From Acuticoccus sp051016205 (lineage in GTDB: Bacteria > Pseudomonadota > Alphaproteobacteria > Rhizobiales > Amorphaceae): a DNA stretch of 64,000 bases. The DNA lies in the NCBI GenBank assembly GCA_051016205.1, contig CP136534.1, positions 3,782,001 to 3,846,000 of the forward strand, in the 5' to 3' direction. Position 1 is the first letter of the stretch; each line of letters starts with the position of its first letter. The position numbers and the translations under genes were made by a program. The notes beneath the pieces are model-generated. The model worked only from the letters and a program-made list of their open reading frames with translations. It did no database searches and was not told the origin of the DNA. This document shows positions 59,310-64,000 of this stretch, piece by piece.

Positions 59310-62300
59310 CTATGCCGCGATCAGGTAGCCATTGGTCTCCAGCTGGGCTTCGTCGGTGAGGCCAGTGATGCCTTGCAGGGTCGCGACCTGCGTGCCTGCA
59401 CCAAAGTCTGCCGTGCCGGTCGTGTCGACCTTCAAAAAACTGTTCGTGCCGTTATCGGTAATCTCCACGAAATCAGTGATCAGATCGCTGAGCGGATCGT
59501 AGAATCCCGTTAGAACGTCGCTCAGATCAAGTGCATCACCGTCGGTCGTGTCGAAATCCGTGATCGTATCAATGTGGTTGAACGCGAAAGACGACAGAAA
59601 AACGAACGTATCGCCATCCGCCCCGCCGGTCATCGTGTCCAGACCATTGTGCGAGATCAGGGTATCGTTCCCAGCACCGCCGCTTAGAGTATCACTGCCG
59701 CCGCGACCATCGATCAGATTGTCATTTGCATCGCCGGTTAAGGTGTCCCCGTTAGACGAACCGATGATGTTCTCAATCGAGACCAGCGTGTCCGTATCGC
59801 CGTTACCGTCTGTCGCGGTTCCTGTCGCGAGATTAACAGTCACGGCTCCGCCATCACCGCTGTAGTCGACTGTGTCGATTCCACTTCCGCCGTTCAGCGT
59901 GTCGTCACCGATACCACCAAGCAGTCGGTCATCATGATTGCCGCCGTCTATCGTGTCATCACCATCGCCACCCCGAATTAGATCGTTTCCGTTTTCTCCA
60001 TATAGTAAATCGTTGCCGGCATCTCCGAATAGATCGTCAAACCCGTTACCACCGTAAAGTGTATCATTGCCGTCGCCACCGAAGGCATCATCGCCACCGC
60101 CACCAAGCGTGATTATGTTATCATTCGTATCACCCGTCACAATGTCGGCGAAGTTACCCGGATCTGTGGTGATGTTCTCGACACCGGTGATTGTTCCGGA
60201 TTGGCCGCTTGTCATCCCGAGGAGCGTGCCGTTTACAAGATCGATAGTGACACCTTCGTCGCTGCTGGGGTCGATCACGAACGTATCAATGCCCGTACCG
60301 CCATCAACAACGCTGTCAGCCTGATCCTCGATCAGGTCATCGTTAGCGCCACCGTAGAGCGTGTCGGCACCTGTGCCCCCATAAAGCCTATCATTGCCAT
60401 TCTCACCGTAGAGAATATCAGCTCCGGTATCGCCATATAGGTCATCAAAGCCATTGCCGCCGTAAAGGGTATCAGCCCCGTCGCCGCCGAACGCATCGTC
60501 CGCACCGCCGCCGAGAGAGATGATGTTGTCTTCGCTGTTCCCGGTGATGGTATCGGCAAAATTACCCGGATCTGTGGTGACGTTCTCGACACCGGTGATG
60601 GTGCCGCTGTCGCCACTGGTCATACCGAGGAGTGTTCCGGCGACCAGGTTGACAGTCACCCCTTCATTGGCGGTAGGGGCAACACGGTAAGTGTCAACAC
60701 CCGTACCGCCGATGACCGTGCTGTTGAGCTCGTCCACCAGTTCATCGTCACCAGCTCCGCCATCCAAGCTATCCGCACCACCGCTACCGTTCAGAATGTC
60801 GTTGCCAGTCCCTCCGGAGAGGATATCGTTTTCCCCGGCTCCGCCGACAAAATCGTTGCCAGCACCGCCGTCGATTGTATTTACAACGTGGTTGGCGCCG
60901 AGCAGATAGTCGTCATAGGCCGAGCCAGTGATGTTCTCGATGCTGACCAACGTGTCCGTGCCACCCACCCCGTCAAAAGCGGTCAGGCTCGCAATCGTGT
61001 TTGACCCGTCGTAGGCCCAGGTATCGTGGTATAAATTGACCACCACGCCAGATGTCGCAGCGCTGTAGTCCACGGTATCAACGCCCGCACCGCCGTCCAA
61101 CGTGTCACTGCCCGCACCGCCGACCAACACATTGGCATTCGCATCACCCGTGATCGTGTCATTGTGGTCCGAGCCGATGACATTCTCAATTGACGCTAGG
61201 GTATCAGTATCACCATTACCGTCAGTTGCTGTGCCTGTTGAAAGGTTGACGCTGACACCTGCCGCATCGTTGCCATAGCTCACCGTATCGGTGTCTGCAC
61301 CGCCGTCCACAACGTCGTCGCCGCTTCCGCCAGTGAGCACGTTGGCATTTGCATCACCCGTAATCGTGTCGTCGTAGTCAGAACCAATCACATTCTCTAT
61401 GGAGATGAGTGTGTCTGTATCGCCGTTGCCGTCTGTCGCCGTACCGGCAGCGAGATTGACCGTCACAGCTGCGACATCGGTACTGTAGTCAGCGGAATCT
61501 AAACCATCACCACCGTTCAGCGTATCATTTCCGGAACCTCCAATTAGCGTGTCGTCACCCTCATAACCGTACAGGAAGTCAACGCCTCCTTGACCGATGA
61601 GTGTGTTGTCATCCGACCAGCCATAGACTGATTCAGTACCAATACCGGTTCCGGTGAAGGTCAGATTGTTGACCAGGTCGATCTCTGTTCCGTCATTAAA
61701 AACAAGGGTCTCGATCTCTTCGCCGGATCCATCAAAATGATCTCGAACAACAACCTTTGCTGATCCGATATGGACTTCCAGATCACCGTTCGTGCCGGGA
61801 CCATCACGGAAGAAGCGAACATCATGGGCGGTAATACCAGCGCCGAGCAGGATGCGATCAGCTGAGCCCTCGCTGTCGATGATGACGTCATCGCCGTCCC
61901 CCGTGTTCCAGACATAGGTGTCGTCACCCTCATAACCGTACAGGAAGTCGACACCTCCCTCACCGATAAGTGTGTTGTCATCCGACCAGCCATAGATCGA
62001 TTCCGTACTAACATCGGTTCCGGTGAAGGTCAGATTGTTGACCAGGTCGATCTCTGTTCCGTCATTAAAAACAAGGGTCTCGATCTCTTCGCCGGATCCA
62101 TCAAAATGATCTCGAACAACAACCTTTGCTGATCCGATATGGACTTCCAGATCACCGTTCGTGCCGGGACCATCACGGAAGAAGCGAACATCATGGGCGG
62201 TAATACCAGCGCCGAGCAGGATGCGATCAGCTGAGCCCTCGCTGTCGATGATGACGTCATCGCCGTCCCCCGTGTTCCAGACATAGGTGTCGTCACCCTC

Positions 62301-64000
62301 ATAACCGTACAGGAAGTCGACACCTCCCTCACCGATAAGTGTGTTGTCATCGGACCAGCCATAGATCGATTCCGTACTAACATCGGTTCCGGTGAAGGTC
62401 AGATTGTTGACCAGGTCGATCTCTGTTCCGTCATTAAAAACAAGGGTCTCGATCTCTTCGCCGGATCCATCAAAATGATCTCGAACAACAACCTTTGCTG
62501 ATCCGATATGGACTTCCAGATCACCGTTCGTGCCGGGACCATCACGGAAGAAGCGAACATCATGGGCGGTAATACCAGCGCCGAGCAGGATGCGGTCCGC
62601 AACACCACCGCTGTCGATGATGACGTCATTTCCATCACCCGTGTTCCAGACATAGGTGTCGTCACCCTCGTAACCGTACAGGAAGTCGACACCTCCCTCA
62701 CCGATAAGTGTGTTGTCATCCGACCAGCCATAGACTGATTCAGTACCAATACCGGTTCCGGTGAAGATCAGATTGTTGACCAGATCGATCTCTGTTCCGT
62801 CATCAAGTACAAGAACCTCCACTTCTTCATCGGTGGCATTGTAATGATCCCGAATATTAATCTTCTCCGAACCGATATGGACTTCGAGATCACCGCTCGC
62901 ACCAGATGAGGGGCGGAAGAAGCGAACATCATTGGTGCTAATACTGGCGTCAAGCAGGATGCGGTCCGCAACACCACCGCTGTCGATGATGACGTCATTT
63001 CCATCACCCGTGTTCCAGACATAGGTGTCGTCACCCTCGTAACCGTACAGGAAGTCGACACCTCCCTCACCGATAAGTGTGTTGTCATCCGACCAGCCAT
63101 AGACTGATTCAGTACCAATACCGGTTCCGGTGAAGGTCAGATTGTTGACCAGATCGATCTCTGTTCCGTCATCAAGTACAAGAACCTCCACTTCTTCATC
63201 GGTGGCATTGTAATGATCCCGAATATTAATCTTCTCCGAACCGATATGGACTTCGAGATCACCGCTCGCACCAGATGAGGGGCGGAAGAAGCGAACATCA
63301 TTGGTGCTAATACTGGCGTCAAGCAGAATGCGGTCCGCAACACCGCCACTGTCGATAATGACGTCGTTCCCGTCCCCCGTGTTCCAGACGTACGTATCGC
63401 TACCTCCCTTGCCCTGAAGTGTATCCGCACCTGCATAGCCGCTGATGACGTCGGCGCGATCGAGGCCATACAAGGTCTCTGAAGCAGCGGTCCCCTCAAA
63501 ATTGATGATTCCTCGGAGGTTGATTGTATCTCCGCTCTCAAATTCAATCAGCTCGAAGTACTCTGTTGGTTGAGGACCGATACCTGCCTCAACCCATTCT
63601 CCGTCAAAGTAGGATGTCTGGAGAAATTGAACGTCGCTCGTTACTTTCGCATCAACATCACTAAAATTTCCACTTGATAGCCTGTATCCTGTAATCGTGT
63701 AACCATCCTCAAAATTATCAAAATCATAGGTGATACCAAGAGATTCGATGTGTATATAGATTGATGCATTATCCTGATTATCAACTGTGATACGAATATC
63801 ATCTTTTGAAATACCAGAATGAAAATGCAGTTCCTTCATCGACCCAGTCATATATATGTCGGAACCCGGATCTAGATCCTCTGGAAGACCTGGCGCGTCA
63901 TAGTCAAACCCATGGAATATGGGATCAGCATACAAAAGATAAGACACAGAAACACTAGAGCTATAATTTGATAAATAGCTCCAGCCACTACTGGACGATG
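59310..64000 (-). CDS. RTX calcium-binding type I-secreted protein (N-terminus off window)
   Basis: At least 1563 residues, open to the right edge. The first in-frame start codon in the window is GTG 63947, but it lacks a ribosome site and the frame stays open to 64000 (giving ...GWSYLSNYSSSSVSVSYLLYADP), so the true start is probably outside. After an N-terminal region, five tandem 123-residue repeats (DTYVWNTGDGNDVIIDS... to ...IGEGGVDFLYGYEGD) are followed by many GGxGxDxL/GDAND nonapeptides, the calcium-binding RTX beta-roll. The C-terminus, FVEITDNGTNSFLKVDTTGTADFGAGTQVATLQGITGLTDEAQLETNGYLIAA, is a type I secretion target. No enzymatic domain is seen. It is probably a surface or matrix protein or adhesin. 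Confidence 0.9.
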   Translation of the reverse strand, partial: SSSSGWSYLSNYSSSVSVSYLLYADPIFHGFDYDAPGLPEDLDPGSDIYMTGSMKELHFHSGISKDDIRITVDNQDNASIYIHIESLGITYDFDNFEDGYTITGYRLSSGNFSDVDAKVTSDVQFLQTSYFDGEWVEAGIGPQPTEYFELIEFESGDTINLRGIINFEGTAASETLYGLDRADVISGYAGADTLQGKGGSDTYVWNTGDGNDVIIDSGGVADRILLDASISTNDVRFFRPSSGASGDLEVHIGSEKINIRDHYNATDEEVEVLVLDDGTEIDLVNNLTFTGTGIGTESVYGWSDDNTLIGEGGVDFLYGYEGDDTYVWNTGDGNDVIIDSGGVADRILLDASISTNDVRFFRPSSGASGDLEVHIGSEKINIRDHYNATDEEVEVLVLDDGTEIDLVNNLIFTGTGIGTESVYGWSDDNTLIGEGGVDFLYGYEGDDTYVWNTGDGNDVIIDSGGVADRILLGAGITAHDVRFFRDGPGTNGDLEVHIGSAKVVVRDHFDGSGEEIETLVFNDGTEIDLVNNLTFTGTDVSTESIYGWSDDNTLIGEGGVDFLYGYEGDDTYVWNTGDGDDVIIDSEGSADRILLGAGITAHDVRFFRDGPGTNGDLEVHIGSAKVVVRDHFDGSGEEIETLVFNDGTEIDLVNNLTFTGTDVSTESIYGWSDDNTLIGEGGVDFLYGYEGDDTYVWNTGDGDDVIIDSEGSADRILLGAGITAHDVRFFRDGPGTNGDLEVHIGSAKVVVRDHFDGSGEEIETLVFNDGTEIDLVNNLTFTGTGIGTESVYGWSDDNTLIGQGGVDFLYGYEGDDTLIGGSGNDTLNGGDGLDSADYSTDVAAVTVNLAAGTATDGNGDTDTLISIENVIGSDYDDTITGDANANVLTGGSGDDVVDGGADTDTVSYGNDAAGVSVNLSTGTATDGNGDTDTLASIENVIGSDHNDTITGDANANVLVGGAGSDTLDGGAGVDTVDYSAATSGVVVNLYHDTWAYDGSNTIASLTAFDGVGGTDTLVSIENITGSAYDDYLLGANHVVNTIDGGAGNDFVGGAGENDILSGGTGNDILNGSGGADSLDGGAGDDELVDELNSTVIGGTGVDTYRVAPTANEGVTVNLVAGTLLGMTSGDSGTITGVENVTTDPGNFADTITGNSEDNIISLGGGADDAFGGDGADTLYGGNGFDDLYGDTGADILYGENGNDRLYGGTGADTLYGGANDDLIEDQADSVVDGGTGIDTFVIDPSSDEGVTIDLVNGTLLGMTSGQSGTITGVENITTDPGNFADIVTGDTNDNIITLGGGGDDAFGGDGNDTLYGGNGFDDLFGDAGNDLLYGENGNDLIRGGDGDDTIDGGNHDDRLLGGIGDDTLNGGSGIDTVDYSGDGGAVTVNLATGTATDGNGDTDTLVSIENIIGSSNGDTLTGDANDNLIDGRGGSDTLSGGAGNDTLISHNGLDTMTGGADGDTFVFLSSFAFNHIDTITDFDTTDGDALDLSDVLTGFYDPLSDLITDFVEITDNGTNSFLKVDTTGTADFGAGTQVATLQGITGLTDEAQLETNGYLIAA
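61554..63398 (-). repeat. Five tandem 369-bp repeats in the RTX gene
   Basis: Units begin at 63398, 63029, 62660, 62291 and 61922 and have an exact 369-bp period (123 residues each). The first two in protein order are of one sequence type (DASISTNDVRFFRPSSG...DEEVEVLVLDDG), the last three of another (GAGITAHDVRFFRDGPG...GEEIETLVFNDG). Neighbouring units within a type are almost identical at DNA level. Confidence 0.92.

Noticed and set aside
40193..59310. An integrase, transposase or tRNA attachment site marking the ends of the mobile block
   Set aside because: I searched both gaps and all reading frames there by eye and found none; the ends are therefore left undefined.
61554..63398. CRISPR-like or satellite repeats
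   Set aside because: The 369-bp period preserves one reading frame and codes for repeated RTX-associated domains, with no short repeats and unique spacers.
63947..63947. GTG as the start of the RTX protein
   Set aside because: It has no ribosome site, and the frame remains open upstream to 64000 with plausible protein sequence, so the real start is probably outside the window.

Overview
The window is GC-rich and gene-dense, with short intergenic gaps, frequent 4-bp ATGA overlaps and strong AGGAGG ribosome sites. The protein families point to an alphaproteobacterium: TRAP and ribose-type ABC importers, acid-sugar dehydratases, large RTX/malectin secreted proteins, and a MobC/relaxase/VirD4-type mobilization set. 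No rRNA, tRNA, CRISPR array, replication gene or integrase was recognised, so chromosome versus plasmid cannot be decided.

Layout. (1) 1-9236, minus: a giant multidomain secreted protein (sugar-dehydrogenase-like propeller, four malectin-like domains, Calx-beta, Ig/cadherin and LamG domains) running off the left edge. (2) 10.0-17.2 kb: an acid-sugar catabolic locus. A FadR-type GntR regulator and a rhamnonate-dehydratase-like enolase enzyme are divergent from a class I aldolase, a three-part TRAP transporter and a second enolase-family dehydratase. The expected flow is import of a sugar acid, dehydration to a 2-keto-3-deoxy acid, then aldol cleavage to pyruvate plus an aldehyde. (3) 17.2-24.1 kb: a PhyH-type dioxygenase, a YdeI/DUF1801-like protein, an ABC exporter membrane domain without an ATPase, a pyruvate-oxidase-like ThDP enzyme, a flavodoxin-fold reductase and a second GntR regulator. 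(4) 24.2-40.2 kb: a second catabolic locus with an alpha/beta hydrolase, SCP2-like protein, 3-hydroxyisobutyrate-type dehydrogenase and CMD-family protein, divergent from a ribose-type ABC importer; then CoA-transferase, LysR, aldehyde dehydrogenase, SDR, Tat-exported GMC oxidoreductase and class I fumarase. A 17-bp odd-centred palindrome (A-N2-TTGTC-N-GACAA-N2-T) occurs at the GntR/aldolase junction and again in front of the second locus, suggesting one regulator serves both.

(5) 40.5-59.2 kb: a mobilizable-element-like block with MobC, relaxase, coupling protein, ArdA antirestriction protein and small unknowns, carrying a defence island. The island holds a two-gene Hachiman system (HamA nuclease, HamB helicase) and a short prokaryotic Argonaute system of SPARTA type (TIR-APAZ plus MID-PIWI pAgo). 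The SPARTA pair is preceded by a translationally coupled ribbon-helix-helix protein whose sigma70-like promoter overlaps a near-perfect palindrome and would give a leaderless mRNA. Next to these sits an AT-rich two-gene unit (membrane protein plus exported HExxH metallopeptidase) that I cannot assign to a known system; with the structured 160-bp non-coding segment before it, it is the best candidate here for something undescribed.

(6) 59.3-64.0 kb, minus: an RTX calcium-binding, type I-secreted protein with five tandem 369-bp repeats, open to the right edge. Both window edges therefore lie inside very large secreted-protein genes.
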